NCBI RefSeq assembly: GCF_028994775.1
Contig: NZ_JAJQMN010000004.1
Span: 1 to 64,000 of the forward strand
DNA length: 64,000 bases
Origin: Promicromonospora iranensis
Lineage (GTDB): Bacteria > Actinomycetota > Actinomycetes > Actinomycetales > Cellulomonadaceae
Direction: 5' to 3'
Of the stretch, positions 42,055 through 50,875 are shown in pieces. Each line of letters begins with the position of its first letter. The first letter of the stretch is position 1. The notes under the pieces are model-generated. The model was not told the origin of the DNA, did no database searches, and worked only from the letters and a program-made list of their open reading frames with translations. A program made the position numbers and the translations under genes.

Positions 42055-43104
42055 ATGTCACTTAGGCTGCCAGGCGTGCGCACCAGACTGACCGACCTCG
42101 CTGAACAGGCAGGGGTCTCCACCGCGACCGTGTCGCGCGTGCTCAACGGCAAGCCCGGCGTCGCCGGCGAGACGCGTCAGGCGGTGCTCGCCGCCCTCGA
42201 CGTGCTCGGCTACGAACGCCCGTCCGCGCTCCGGGCACGGCCCGCCGGGCTCATCGGTCTCGTGGTCCCCGAGCTGTCGAACCCGGTGTTCCCCGCCTTC
42301 GCGCAGGCCATCGAGTCGCAGCTCGCCTCACGCGGTTACACGCCGTTGCTGTGCACCCAGTCGCCGGGCGGCACCACGGAGGACGAGTACGTCGAGACCC
42401 TCATCGACCACGCGGTCGACGGCATCGTCTTCGTGTCCGGCAAGCACGCCGACACCCGCGCGTCGACCGAGCGCTACCAGCGGCTGCGCGGGCGCGGCCT
42501 GCCGATCGTGCTGATCAACGGCTACGCCGCGGGCATCGACGCGCCGTTCGTCTCCCCCGACGACGCCGCCAGCGTCGAGCTGTCGGTCCGGCACCTGGTG
42601 ACCCTGGGCCACCGCCGCATCGGCATGGCGATCGGCCCCGACCGGTTCGTGCCGGCCAAGCGCAAGATCGAGGCGTTCGCCGCCCAGCTCGTGCGGCACG
42701 GCCTCGCGGCCACCGAGCAGGAGGCGCGGGAGCACGTGGCTCTCACCCTCTACACGCTGGAGGGCGGCCAGGCAGCGGCGGGCGACCTGTTCGACGCCGG
42801 CCACACCGCCGTCGTCTGCGGATCCGACCTGATGGCGCTCGGCGCCATCCGTGCCGCCCACTCGCGTGGCCTGTCCGTGCCGGACGACGTGAGCGTGGTC
42901 GGCTACGACGACTCGCCGCTGGTCGCCTTCACCGACCCGCCGCTGACGACGGTGCGCCAGCCCGTCGCCGACATGGCGCATGCCGCCGTCAGCGCCCTGC
43001 TCACCGAGATCCACGGCGAGCGCGCACCCCGCTCGGAGCTGCTGTTCACCCCCGAGCTGGTGGTGCGGGGCTCGACCGGTGCCGCACCCGCGTCTCGCGT
43101 CTGA
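42055..43104 (+). CDS. LacI-family regulator of the maltose/alpha-glucoside genes
   Basis: A 349-aa LacI/GalR repressor: HTH TRLTDLAEQAGVSTATVSRV at 10-29 with hinge VLAALDVLGYERPSALRARP, then the sugar-binding domain (LIGLVVPELSNPVFPAFAQA; SVVGYDDSPLVAFTDPPLTT). The ATG at 42055 follows GAAGGAG by 4 nt. It sits between the divergent malEFG-type operon and the GH13 gene, both with ACGCTTGC operators, so it is the local maltose regulator (MalR role). The effector is likely maltose or a related disaccharide. Confidence 0.93.
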   Translation: MSLRLPGVRTRLTDLAEQAGVSTATVSRVLNGKPGVAGETRQAVLAALDVLGYERPSALRARPAGLIGLVVPELSNPVFPAFAQAIESQLASRGYTPLLCTQSPGGTTEDEYVETLIDHAVDGIVFVSGKHADTRASTERYQRLRGRGLPIVLINGYAAGIDAPFVSPDDAASVELSVRHLVTLGHRRIGMAIGPDRFVPAKRKIEAFAAQLVRHGLAATEQEAREHVALTLYTLEGGQAAAGDLFDAGHTAVVCGSDLMALGAIRAAHSRGLSVPDDVSVVGYDDSPLVAFTDPPLTTVRQPVADMAHAAVSALLTEIHGERAPRSELLFTPELVVRGSTGAAPASRV

Positions 43105-43142
43105 CGGGTCACATCCGGCACAGGGGGCGGGACAACTCCCGT

Positions 43143-43159
43143 ACGCTTGCAGCAAGCGT
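43143..43159. promoter_or_regulatory. LacI-type operator in front of the GH13 gene
   Basis: ACGCTTGCAGCAAGCGT is a perfect 17-bp palindrome (8+1+8), 38 bp upstream of the GTG start. Its half-site is repeated in front of the transporter operon. Confidence 0.88.
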
Positions 43160-43196
43160 TACATCCGACATACCCCCGACCACGAGGACGCGACAC

Positions 43197-44981
43197 GTGA
43201 CACGTACTGCCCCGCTCACCACCGACGACCTCAGCGCCGGAGCACCCGTCCACACCCCCGCGGCCAGCGGCGAGTGGTGGCGCGACGCGGTGATCTACCA
43301 GGTCTACCCGCGCTCGTTCGCGGACGGTAACGGCGACGGGATCGGCGACCTGCCGGGCGTCACCGCCAAGCTGGACCACCTGCGGCAGCTGGGGGTCGAC
43401 GCCGTCTGGCTGAGCCCGTTCTACCGCTCCCCCCAGAAGGACGCGGGCTACGACGTCGCCGACTACCGCGACATCGACCCGCTCTTCGGCACCCTCGAGG
43501 ACTTCGACGAGATGCTCGCCGGCGCGCACGAGCGCGGCCTGAAGATCATCGTCGACCTGGTGCCGAACCACTCCTCCGACCAGCACGTCTGGTTCCAGGA
43601 GGCGCTGGCCGCGGCCCCCGGCTCGGACGCCCGCGAGCGCTACATGTTCCGCGAGGGTCGCGGCCCGGCCGGCGACGAGCCGCCGAACAACTGGCAGTCG
43701 ATCTTCGGCGGCCCGGCCTGGACGCGGCTGGCGCCGCGTGCGGACGACGGCCCCCTGGGACCCCAGTGGTACCTGCACCTGTTCGATTCCTCGCAGCCCG
43801 ACCTGAACTGGGAGAACCCCGAGGTCCGCGCGGAGTTCGAGGACGTGCTGCGGTTCTGGCTGGACCGGGGCGTCGACGGCTTCCGCGTCGACGTCGCGCA
43901 CGGCATGGTCAAGGCCCCCGGCCTGCCCGACTGGGACGGCCACGTGTCCATGGTCGAGGGCACCGTCGAGGACGGCCACGAACAGGTCTCCGACCCGAGC
44001 GACCCCGAGGACGGCTCGACGGGCGCCGGCCACGCCGGGCCGATGTTCGACCAGGACGGCGTGCACGAGATCTACCGCTCCTGGCACCGCGTCCTGGCCG
44101 AGTACCCGGGTGACCGCTGCCTGGTCGCCGAGGCCTGGGTGGAGCCGCTGAGCCGCCTGGCCCGCTACGTGCGGCCCGACGAGATGCACCAGGCGTTCAA
44201 CTTCTCGTTCCTCACCGCTCCGTGGGACGCGGCGAAGCTGCGCACGGTCGTCGACGTGTCGCTGGACACCATGGACGCCGTCAGCGCCCCGACGACCTGG
44301 GTGCTGTCGAACCACGACGTCGTGCGGCATGCCTCACGCTTCGGCCTCGCCGAGATCGGCGGCCGTCAGCTCAACGGCATCGCCGCGACGGACCCGCAGC
44401 CCGACGCCGAGCTCGGCCTGCGCCGCGCCCGGGCCGCGACGCTGCTCATGCTGGCCCTGCCGGGCTCGGCGTACCTGTACCAGGGCGAGGAGCTCGGCCT
44501 GCCGGACCACACGGCGCTGCCCGCCGAGGTCCGCCAGGACCCGTCCTTCTTCCGGACCGACGGCGCCGAGCCCGGCCGGGACGGCTGCCGCGTGCCGCTG
44601 CCCTGGGTCGGCGGGGCGCCGGGCAACGGGTTCGGCCCCACCGGCAAGACGTGGCTGCCGCAGCCCGGCGTCTACGCCGACCTCGCCGCCGACCGGCAGT
44701 ACGGCGTCAAGGGTTCGACCTACGAGATGTACCGGACGGCGCTCGAGCTGCGCCGGAGCGAGCAGCTCGGTGCGGGCGCCCTCGCCTGGGTCGACGCGCT
44801 GTCGGACTCCCCCGACGTCGTCGCCTTCCGGGTGGCCGGTGTCGTCGTGGTCAGCAACCTCGGCGCGGCGCCGCTCACGCTGCCCGCCGAGGCGGAGGTG
44901 CTGGTGGCCTCGGGTGACCTCGACACGTCGTCGGGCGCCGTCGCCCTCCCGTCGGACATGACGGTCTGGCTCCACGCCTGA
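43197..44981 (+). CDS. Alpha-glucosidase / oligo-1,6-glucosidase, GH13
   Basis: A 594-aa GH13 (subfamily 30-like) enzyme. Catalytic residues: nucleophile Asp232 (GFRVDVAHG), acid/base Glu312 (LVAEAW) and Asp374 (SNHDVVRH). WWRDAVIYQVYPRSFADGNG opens the barrel and NHSSDQHVWFQ is region I. It has no signal peptide, so it hydrolyses imported maltose or isomalto-oligosaccharides in the cytoplasm. Start GTG at 43197; in-frame sequence reaches back to 42351, but that part overlaps the LacI gene and lacks GH13 motifs. Trehalose synthase is excluded by the N-terminal pattern and lack of a fused C-domain. Expression is likely induced with the transporter. Confidence 0.94.
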   Translation: MTRTAPLTTDDLSAGAPVHTPAASGEWWRDAVIYQVYPRSFADGNGDGIGDLPGVTAKLDHLRQLGVDAVWLSPFYRSPQKDAGYDVADYRDIDPLFGTLEDFDEMLAGAHERGLKIIVDLVPNHSSDQHVWFQEALAAAPGSDARERYMFREGRGPAGDEPPNNWQSIFGGPAWTRLAPRADDGPLGPQWYLHLFDSSQPDLNWENPEVRAEFEDVLRFWLDRGVDGFRVDVAHGMVKAPGLPDWDGHVSMVEGTVEDGHEQVSDPSDPEDGSTGAGHAGPMFDQDGVHEIYRSWHRVLAEYPGDRCLVAEAWVEPLSRLARYVRPDEMHQAFNFSFLTAPWDAAKLRTVVDVSLDTMDAVSAPTTWVLSNHDVVRHASRFGLAEIGGRQLNGIAATDPQPDAELGLRRARAATLLMLALPGSAYLYQGEELGLPDHTALPAEVRQDPSFFRTDGAEPGRDGCRVPLPWVGGAPGNGFGPTGKTWLPQPGVYADLAADRQYGVKGSTYEMYRTALELRRSEQLGAGALAWVDALSDSPDVVAFRVAGVVVVSNLGAAPLTLPAEAEVLVASGDLDTSSGAVALPSDMTVWLHA

Positions 44982-44993
44982 CGAGCCGTCAGG
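44977..44993. terminator. Hairpin shared by the converging GH13 and arcA ends
   Basis: CCTGACG AGC CGTCAGG is a perfect 7-bp stem that includes both stop codons (44979-44981 on plus, 44989-44991 on minus). The genes end only 7 bp apart. Confidence 0.6.
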
Positions 44994-46251
44994 TAGCTGG
45001 GTCGCGGATGATCGGGCACGTCATGCAGTGTCCGCCACCGCGTCCGCGGCCCAGCTCCGCGCCGTTGATCTCGATCACCTCGATGCCCGCCTTGCGCAGC
45101 AGGTCGTTCGTCGTGGTGTTCCGGTCGTAGGTGAACACGACGCCCGGCTCCACCGCGACGGCGTTGTTGCCGCTGTCCCACTGCTGCCGCTCCGACTCGT
45201 AGACGTCGCCGCCGGTCTCGATGACGTGCAGCGAACCGAGCCCCGTCTCGCGCGCCACGACCTCCAGGAACGTCGTGCTGCCCTCGTCGGTGACCGACAG
45301 GCCGCCGCCACCGCCCGGTCGCAGCACGAACGGGTGGATGGCTCCCACGATGCGCGGGTAGACGGTGACCGTGTCGACGTCGGCGAACGTCATGACCGTG
45401 TCGAGGTGCATGGCCGCGCGCAGCTTGGGCATGCCCGCGACGATCACCTGCTCGGCGGCGCCCCGCTCGAACAGCGCCGTCGCGACCTGCGTGATCGCCT
45501 GGCGCGACGTCCGTTCGCTCATGCCGACGAGCACCGTGCCGTTGCCCACGGGCATGACGTCGCCGCCCTCGAGCGTCGCCCGCTGGTGGTCGGTCTCCGG
45601 ATCACCCCACCAGACGGTGGACCCCACGAAGTCCGGGTGGAACTCGTAGACGGCCTTCATCAGCAGCGTCTCGTCGTGCCTGGCCGGCCAGTACAGGGGG
45701 TTGAGCGTCACCCCGCCGTAGAGCCAGCAGGTCGTGTCGCGCGTGAACAGCGTGTTGGGCACCGGGGCCATGAGGTACTCGCGGGAGTCCGCCGTGTACT
45801 CCGCCAAGGACCGGTACGCCTCCGGCAGGTCCGGGACGTCGTGCGTCGCGAGCCCGCCGATCAGGTACTCGGCGAGCTGCTCGGGGACCAGGCCCTCGAG
45901 GAACTCGCGGGTCGCGTCGATGAGCCCGGTCCCGACGATGCCCGGGACGATCTTCCGGTCCAGCAGCCAGTCCCGCGCCCCGGGCACCCGCACCGTCTCC
46001 GCGAGGACGTCGTGCAGCTCGACGACCTCGACGCCCCGGGACCGCAGGTCCGCGACGAACCCGGCATGGTGCTCGATGGCCCGGTCCACCCAGAGCACGT
46101 CGTCGAAGAGCAGGTCGTCCGAGGTGGTGGGCGTGAGCCGCCGGTGGGCGAGCCCTGGCCGGCAGACGAGCACCTTGCGGAGGCGGCCCACCTCGGAGTG
46201 CACCCCGTAGGCCGCCGAGGGGAGTGACATGTCGCTGCTCTGGATGGTCAT
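44989..46251 (-). CDS. arcA: Arginine deiminase
   Basis: A 420-aa guanidino-group-modifying enzyme that converts arginine to citrulline and ammonia. Seen: [20 protein letters not shown] near residue 20, [29 protein letters not shown] and the nucleophile Cys409 in [13 protein letters not shown] at the C-terminus, all as in bacterial ADIs. The ribosome site GGAAGGG is 6 nt before ATG 46251. It follows an arginine/ornithine antiporter gene by 13 bp. No ornithine transcarbamylase or carbamate kinase is adjacent, so the rest of the ADI route is elsewhere or absent. Confidence 0.95.
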   Translation of the reverse strand: MTIQSSDMSLPSAAYGVHSEVGRLRKVLVCRPGLAHRRLTPTTSDDLLFDDVLWVDRAIEHHAGFVADLRSRGVEVVELHDVLAETVRVPGARDWLLDRKIVPGIVGTGLIDATREFLEGLVPEQLAEYLIGGLATHDVPDLPEAYRSLAEYTADSREYLMAPVPNTLFTRDTTCWLYGGVTLNPLYWPARHDETLLMKAVYEFHPDFVGSTVWWGDPETDHQRATLEGGDVMPVGNGTVLVGMSERTSRQAITQVATALFERGAAEQVIVAGMPKLRAAMHLDTVMTFADVDTVTVYPRIVGAIHPFVLRPGGGGGLSVTDEGSTTFLEVVARETGLGSLHVIETGGDVYESERQQWDSGNNAVAVEPGVVFTYDRNTTTNDLLRKAGIEVIEINGAELGRGRGGGHCMTCPIIRDPAT

Positions 46252-46264
46252 GGGTGTCCCTTCC

Positions 46265-47701
46265 TCAGATGGAGATCGCGCCCGTGGCGAGGGCGACGAC
46301 GCCGATCACCGCGCCGATGACCGACACGACGAAGATCACCAGCTCGCCCCTGCTGAACACTCGCCGGCCCTGCTCGCGGCGGGTCATCGCGAAGAGGATC
46401 GTGGCCGGTGCGTAGATCACGAACGACAGCAGGACGAACGTCATCCCGGCCGCGAACAGCAGGAACAGCGTGTAGAGCACGGCGAGCGCCGCGATGACGA
46501 GGTCACGCGTCGTGGGGCTGCCCGCCGCCGGCCCGCCGCGCCCGAGCGCCAGCTTGAGCGCGTAGCCGCCGGCGAGCAGGAAGGGGATGAGCGAGAGCGC
46601 GCTGGTCAGGTCGAGCGCGAACGTGAACGCGTCCTCGGACAGCAGCGTGACGACCAGGACCACCTGGATGAGCACCGTCGTCAGCAGGAGCGCCGCCCGC
46701 GGCACGTCGTTCGCGTCCGACCGGGCGAGGAACCGCGGCATGTCCCGGTCCTTGGCCGCGACGAACAGGACCTCGGACGCCATGAGGGTCCAGGCCAGAT
46801 AGGCGCCCAGCACCGACACGATCAGGCCGACGCTCACGAACGCCGCACCCCAGCCGCCCACCGCCGCCTCGAGCACCCCCGCCATAGACGGCTGGCGTAG
46901 CTCGGCGAGCTCCTCCATCGGGAGGATGCCGTACGACACGATGGTCACCGACGCGAAGATCGCGAGCACCATGAGGAAGCCCAGCACCGTCGCGCGGCCG
47001 ACGTCCTCGCGGCGGCGCGCGTGCCGCGAGTAGACGCTGGCGCCCTCGACCCCGAGGAAGACGAAGACCGTGGCGAGCATGGTGCCGCGCACCTGGTCGA
47101 ACAGCGGGCCGGTGATGCCGTAACCCTCGAAGTTGTCCATGAGCACCTGCGGGTCCAGCAGGAAGACCGCGATGACCACGAACATGATGATCGGCACGAC
47201 CTTGGCGACCGTGACGATCCGGTTGATGGCCGCGGCCTCCTTCACCCCGCGGCGCACCAGCAGGTAGAACAGCCACACGCATGCCGACGACACGACGAAC
47301 GCGACGAGGGTGTCGCCCTCCCCGAGCACGGGCAGGATCGCGCCCACCGTCGACATGATGAGGATCCAGTAGGTGACGTTGCCGACGCACGCGCTGGCCC
47401 AGTACCCGAAGGCCGAGAAGAAGCCGAGGTACTCACCGAAGCCGGCCTTCGCGTAGGCGTAGACACCGGAGTCGAGGTCGGGCTTGCGCATCGCGAGCCG
47501 CTGGAACACGAAGGCGAGCATGAGCATGCCGCTGCCCGCGATGAGCCACGAGATGAGAGCGCCGAGCACCCCGGTCTCGCCGGCGAACCGGCTCGGGAGC
47601 GAGAAGACACCGGCCCCCACCATCGAGCCCACCACCATCGCGGTGAGCGTGGCGACGCTGATCTTCGCCGTGCGTACCTGCGTGCGGTCGTCAGCCTGCA
47701 T
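46265..47701 (-). CDS. arcD: Arginine:ornithine antiporter, APA family (ArcD-like)
   Basis: A 478-aa amino-acid permease with about 12-14 helices. The N-terminal [20 protein letters not shown] loop is the APA-family signature, and the [20 protein letters not shown] and [20 protein letters not shown] helices match ArcD-type antiporters. It exchanges extracellular arginine for ornithine or citrulline in the ADI pathway. The start is ATG 47701 (MQADDRTQ); in-frame residues further upstream overlap the divergent AgcS leader and are not family sequence. It is the first gene of an arcD-arcA unit. Confidence 0.9.
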   Translation of the reverse strand: MQADDRTQVRTAKISVATLTAMVVGSMVGAGVFSLPSRFAGETGVLGALISWLIAGSGMLMLAFVFQRLAMRKPDLDSGVYAYAKAGFGEYLGFFSAFGYWASACVGNVTYWILIMSTVGAILPVLGEGDTLVAFVVSSACVWLFYLLVRRGVKEAAAINRIVTVAKVVPIIMFVVIAVFLLDPQVLMDNFEGYGITGPLFDQVRGTMLATVFVFLGVEGASVYSRHARRREDVGRATVLGFLMVLAIFASVTIVSYGILPMEELAELRQPSMAGVLEAAVGGWGAAFVSVGLIVSVLGAYLAWTLMASEVLFVAAKDRDMPRFLARSDANDVPRAALLLTTVLIQVVLVVTLLSEDAFTFALDLTSALSLIPFLLAGGYALKLALGRGGPAAGSPTTRDLVIAALAVLYTLFLLFAAGMTFVLLSFVIYAPATILFAMTRREQGRRVFSRGELVIFVVSVIGAVIGVVALATGAISI

Positions 47702-47918
47702 CGCGAGACCCCCATAGCGGTCGGGCGCGGCCCGGCCACCCGGTCCACGCGTCCGGTGCCTCGCGCCCCTCGATGCTCCGGCAGGTTCAATTACAAACAC
47801 GCCCGGAGGAGATCGGCAAAAGATGCGGCCGGCTCGGGCGCCCTCGCCGGAGCACGGGATGCCGCCCGGGGAACACCCTGACCAGGCAGACGGCGGGCCG
47901 GGGCCGCATGCTGTCCTG

Positions 47919-49382
47919 ATGGAAACGCTCGACGCCTGGGTCCTCGACGCCGGTGACATCCTCTGGACCAACGCTGTGCTTCCCGTCGTGGCGGTGCTCG
48001 GTCTGTGGTTCACGATCCGCAGCAGGGCGGTACAGCTCCGGCTCATCCCGGAGATGTTCCGCACGCTGACCGACAAGACCCCGAAGGACGCGGACGGCGA
48101 ACCGCAGTCGCTGTCGGCGTTCCAGGCGTTCACGGTCTCGGCGGCGTCGCGGGTCGGCGTCGGCAACATCGCGGGGGTCGGCACCGCGATCGCGCTCGGC
48201 GGGCCGGGGGCGGTCTTCTGGATGTGGCTCATGGCGTTCGTCGGCGGCGCGTCGTCGTTCGTCGAGTCGACCCTGGGTCAGCTCTACAAGGTGCGCGACG
48301 CCGACGGCTTCCGCGGCGGCCCCGCCTACTACATGGAGCACGGCCTGAAGGCCCGGTGGATGGGCATCGTCTTCGCCGTCATCCTCATCGTCTGCTTCCC
48401 GTTCGCGTTCTCGTCCCTGCAGGCCAACACCATCGCCGCGACGCTCGACGCCGCGGTGGGCACGGCGTCCGGCGACGGCGCGAGCCCGGTCGTCTGGGTG
48501 GTCGCCGTGGTCCTGGCCGTGCTGTGCGGTCTGGTCGTGTTCGGCGGCATCCGGCGGATCGCTCACGTGACCCAGGCGGTGGTACCCACGATGGCGCTGC
48601 TCTACCTGGCGGCCGGGATCGTGATCGTCGCCCTGAACGTCCAGCGCGTTCCCGAGGTGTTCGCCATGATCTTCACCGAGGCCTTCGGCGCCCAGGAGGT
48701 CTTCGGCGGCGCTGTCGGCACGGTCATCCTGCAGGGCGTCAAGCGCGGCATGTTCTCCAACGAGGCGGGGCTGGGATCGGCGCCGAACGCGGGGGCCAGC
48801 GCCGCGGTGACGCACCCCGTGAAGCAGGGCCTCGTGCAGACCCTCGGCGTCTACTTCGACACGTTCCTCGTGTGCTCGGTCACCGCGTTCATCATCCTGG
48901 TCTCCAGCCCCGACCTCAGCGGCGCGACCGCCGGCATCGCCCTCACCCAGACGGCGCTCGTCGCCAACCTCGGCGCCTGGTCGAACTGGCTGCTCGCGGT
49001 GATCATCTTCCTGCTCGCCTTCAGCTCGATCCTCGGGAACTACTACTACGGCGAGTCCAACATCGAGTTCATCACCGGCTCACCCGCCGTCCTGGCCGGG
49101 TACCGCACGCTCGTGGTGGTGGCCGTGTTCGCCGGATCGGTGCTGGACTCATCGCTGATCTGGAACACCGCCGACGGGATCATGGGCGTGATGGCCCTGG
49201 TGAACCTCGTGGCCATCGCGCTGCTCTCGGGCATCGCCTTCCGGCTGCTGCGCGACTACACGCGGCAGCGACGCGCCGGGCACGACCCGGTGTTCACGCG
49301 CGACCTGCTGCCCGACATCAGCGGCGTCCAGTGCTGGCAGGACGAGCAGTCCGTGACCGGCCTCCCCCGTCAGCCCCGATGA
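47919..49382 (+). CDS. Alanine/glycine:cation symporter, AgcS family
   Basis: A 487-aa symporter (Na+ or H+). The signature FTVSAASRVGVGNIAGVGTA, with LMAFVGGASSFVESTLGQLYKVRD and KRGMFSNEAGLGSAPNAGAS, is clear. About 11 helices. I use ATG 47919 (METLDAWVLD) because upstream in-frame sequence is proline/glycine-rich and not conserved. It diverges from arcD across a 217-bp gap in which I see no clear operator. It imports alanine, glycine or a related small amino acid. Confidence 0.94.
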   Translation: METLDAWVLDAGDILWTNAVLPVVAVLGLWFTIRSRAVQLRLIPEMFRTLTDKTPKDADGEPQSLSAFQAFTVSAASRVGVGNIAGVGTAIALGGPGAVFWMWLMAFVGGASSFVESTLGQLYKVRDADGFRGGPAYYMEHGLKARWMGIVFAVILIVCFPFAFSSLQANTIAATLDAAVGTASGDGASPVVWVVAVVLAVLCGLVVFGGIRRIAHVTQAVVPTMALLYLAAGIVIVALNVQRVPEVFAMIFTEAFGAQEVFGGAVGTVILQGVKRGMFSNEAGLGSAPNAGASAAVTHPVKQGLVQTLGVYFDTFLVCSVTAFIILVSSPDLSGATAGIALTQTALVANLGAWSNWLLAVIIFLLAFSSILGNYYYGESNIEFITGSPAVLAGYRTLVVVAVFAGSVLDSSLIWNTADGIMGVMALVNLVAIALLSGIAFRLLRDYTRQRRAGHDPVFTRDLLPDISGVQCWQDEQSVTGLPRQPR

Positions 49383-49436
49383 CCATGCGCCTGCTGCCAC
49401 ACGAGCCGCTCACGTGACAGCAGGTACACGGTCATC
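49378..49436. terminator. Two-way hairpin between AgcS and GntR genes
   Basis: GATGACC (49378) pairs with GGTCATC (49430), and CCTGCTGCCAC with GTGACAGCAGG (10 of 11 bases). It lies between the convergent symporter and GntR genes and overlaps the symporter stop, so it can end both transcripts. Confidence 0.65.
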
Positions 49437-49853
49437 TCAGCGCGACTCCGGCAGCAGTGCTCCTCGGACCAGGGCCAGGACCGCCTCGTCGCTCAACCCC
49501 TGTGCACGCGCCCGGGCCACGAGCGCGCGAGCCTCGCCGACCAACCCGCTCGGGTCCGACGCCGGCCGGGCGGCGTCAGCGAGAGCCTCGCCCGTTCCGG
49601 CCGCGCCCGCCGGAGGCTCCGCGATCACCGTGCCCACCCGACGCCGGCTGGTGACCACACCGCTCGCCTCCAGCTCCCGGTAAGCCCGCTGCACCGTGCC
49701 GACGGCGATCCCCAGGTCGCGCGCGAGGTCCCGCGAGGCCGGCAGCCGGTCCCCCGGACGCAGACCGCCCACCGCGACCAGGGCCGAGACCTGGCTGCGG
49801 ATCTGCTCGTAGACCGGGACGGGCGAGGCCAGGTCGACCTGCAGCGCCGTCAT
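49437..49853 (-). CDS. GntR-family regulator, YtrA type
   Basis: A 138-aa GntR protein with the winged helix at the start (SPVPVYEQIRSQVSALVAVG, RPGDRLPASRDLARDLGIAV, EASGVVTSRRRVGTVIAEPP) and only a short helical tail, the YtrA build. Its ATG overlaps the stop of the membrane-protein gene, so it is the second gene of a two-gene unit and probably autoregulates through the 50767-50795 site. YtrA regulators often control membrane proteins and respond to cell-wall stress. Confidence 0.9.
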   Translation of the reverse strand: MTALQVDLASPVPVYEQIRSQVSALVAVGGLRPGDRLPASRDLARDLGIAVGTVQRAYRELEASGVVTSRRRVGTVIAEPPAGAAGTGEALADAARPASDPSGLVGEARALVARARAQGLSDEAVLALVRGALLPESR

Positions 49854-50752
49854 GCCGAGGGCTCTGCCGGGGCGGTGCGCGGCACGCCGTCCGCGGCACC
49901 CGCACGCCGGGGTGTCAGCGCGGTGGTCGCGACCACCAGGGAGCCGACGAAGGCCACGACGGCCAGGAGCAGGCAGGCGATGCCGCCGGCCAGTTCGTCG
50001 ACCCTGAGCAGCGCGCCGGCCGCGAACGCCAGGTAGCCGGTTGCCCCCAGCCCCACCCACGCCTGCGCACCGCCGAGCACACGCGCGGCGGAGGTTCGCC
50101 GGATCGCGTCGTCCTGCTCCGGGGACAGCAGCCCGATCGGAGGCCGCCGCGTCACCGCCCGCAGCGCCAGGACCGTCGCGCCGACCACGAGCAGCAGGGC
50201 CACGAGCGCGGGGCCGCCGAGCTCCCAGTCGGGGTAGGGGCCGGCCGCGTGCGTCTCCACGACGACGCCGCCGGCACTCGTGACGACACGTTCGACGCTG
50301 CGTCCGTCGGCGGCAGCAGTGAGCCCGAAGACCACGAGGGCGACGGCGAGCCCCACGGCGGTGCCGACGAACACCGGCAGCCGCCAACCGCCCTGGTCCC
50401 GCACGCTCCGCCGCACGAGGGGCGCGCTGCGCACCTCACCGGTGGGGCGCGGCCAGCGCGTCTCACCGCTGAGGCGGGCCAGGCAGAACGTCAGGGCGGC
50501 GACGAACGGCGCCACGCCGAGCAGCACACCGGGCGGACCCCAGGTCACCACGGCTGGGTTGCCGAGCGCCAGCGCGGAGCAGACGCTCGCCGCCGCCGCT
50601 GCCGCCGAGATGCGGGTCTCGTGGCGGCGGGCCGCGACGACCGTCGCCTCGTGGTCGCGCGGCGGGCCGCCCTGGTTCGTGACCAGCAGCACGATCAGGG
50701 TGATGAGCAGGGCCGGCAGGCCGAGAACGATCACGAGTACCACCGCGTGCAT
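49850..50752 (-). CDS. Membrane protein, DUF1648-like
   Basis: A 300-aa protein with about seven hydrophobic segments: an N-terminal anchor (HAVVLVIVLGLPALLITLIV), paired helices around 65-95, a middle set (170-200) and C-terminal pairs to about 285. It fits the DUF1648 membrane proteins commonly encoded with YtrA-type GntR genes. I start at ATG 50752 (MHAVVL), after GGAG, because an ATG at 50788 would include the operator repeats. It may be part of a stress-response or transport unit; function unknown. Confidence 0.75.
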   Translation of the reverse strand: MHAVVLVIVLGLPALLITLIVLLVTNQGGPPRDHEATVVAARRHETRISAAAAAASVCSALALGNPAVVTWGPPGVLLGVAPFVAALTFCLARLSGETRWPRPTGEVRSAPLVRRSVRDQGGWRLPVFVGTAVGLAVALVVFGLTAAADGRSVERVVTSAGGVVVETHAAGPYPDWELGGPALVALLLVVGATVLALRAVTRRPPIGLLSPEQDDAIRRTSAARVLGGAQAWVGLGATGYLAFAAGALLRVDELAGGIACLLLAVVAFVGSLVVATTALTPRRAGAADGVPRTAPAEPSA

Positions 50753-50766
50753 GGCCGCTCCATTCT

Positions 50767-50795
50767 TTGAACCAATGTATTGAGTCATTGAACCA
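50767..50795. promoter_or_regulatory. GntR (YtrA-type) operator with direct and inverted repeats
   Basis: TTGAACCA occurs at 50767 and 50788, exactly 21 bp apart (two helical turns). CAATG and CATTG form an inner inverted repeat. It lies 15 bp upstream of the membrane-gene start, where the co-encoded GntR regulator should bind. Confidence 0.7.
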
Positions 50796-50875
50796 TAGCA
50801 GCCCGCACGGGGCCGGCTGCGTGAGGGCCACCACACCACGCCTGCGCGCACCGTCACCGATGGAACAATGGGACC

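Noticed and set aside
42351-43196. An N-terminal extension of the GH13 frame
   Set aside because: It overlaps the LacI gene in another frame and has no GH13 motifs; the GTG at 43197 fits the family start.
47702-48232. A longer ArcD start on the minus strand
   Set aside because: The upstream frame overlaps the divergent AgcS gene and is low-complexity; ATG 47701 precedes the APA signature.
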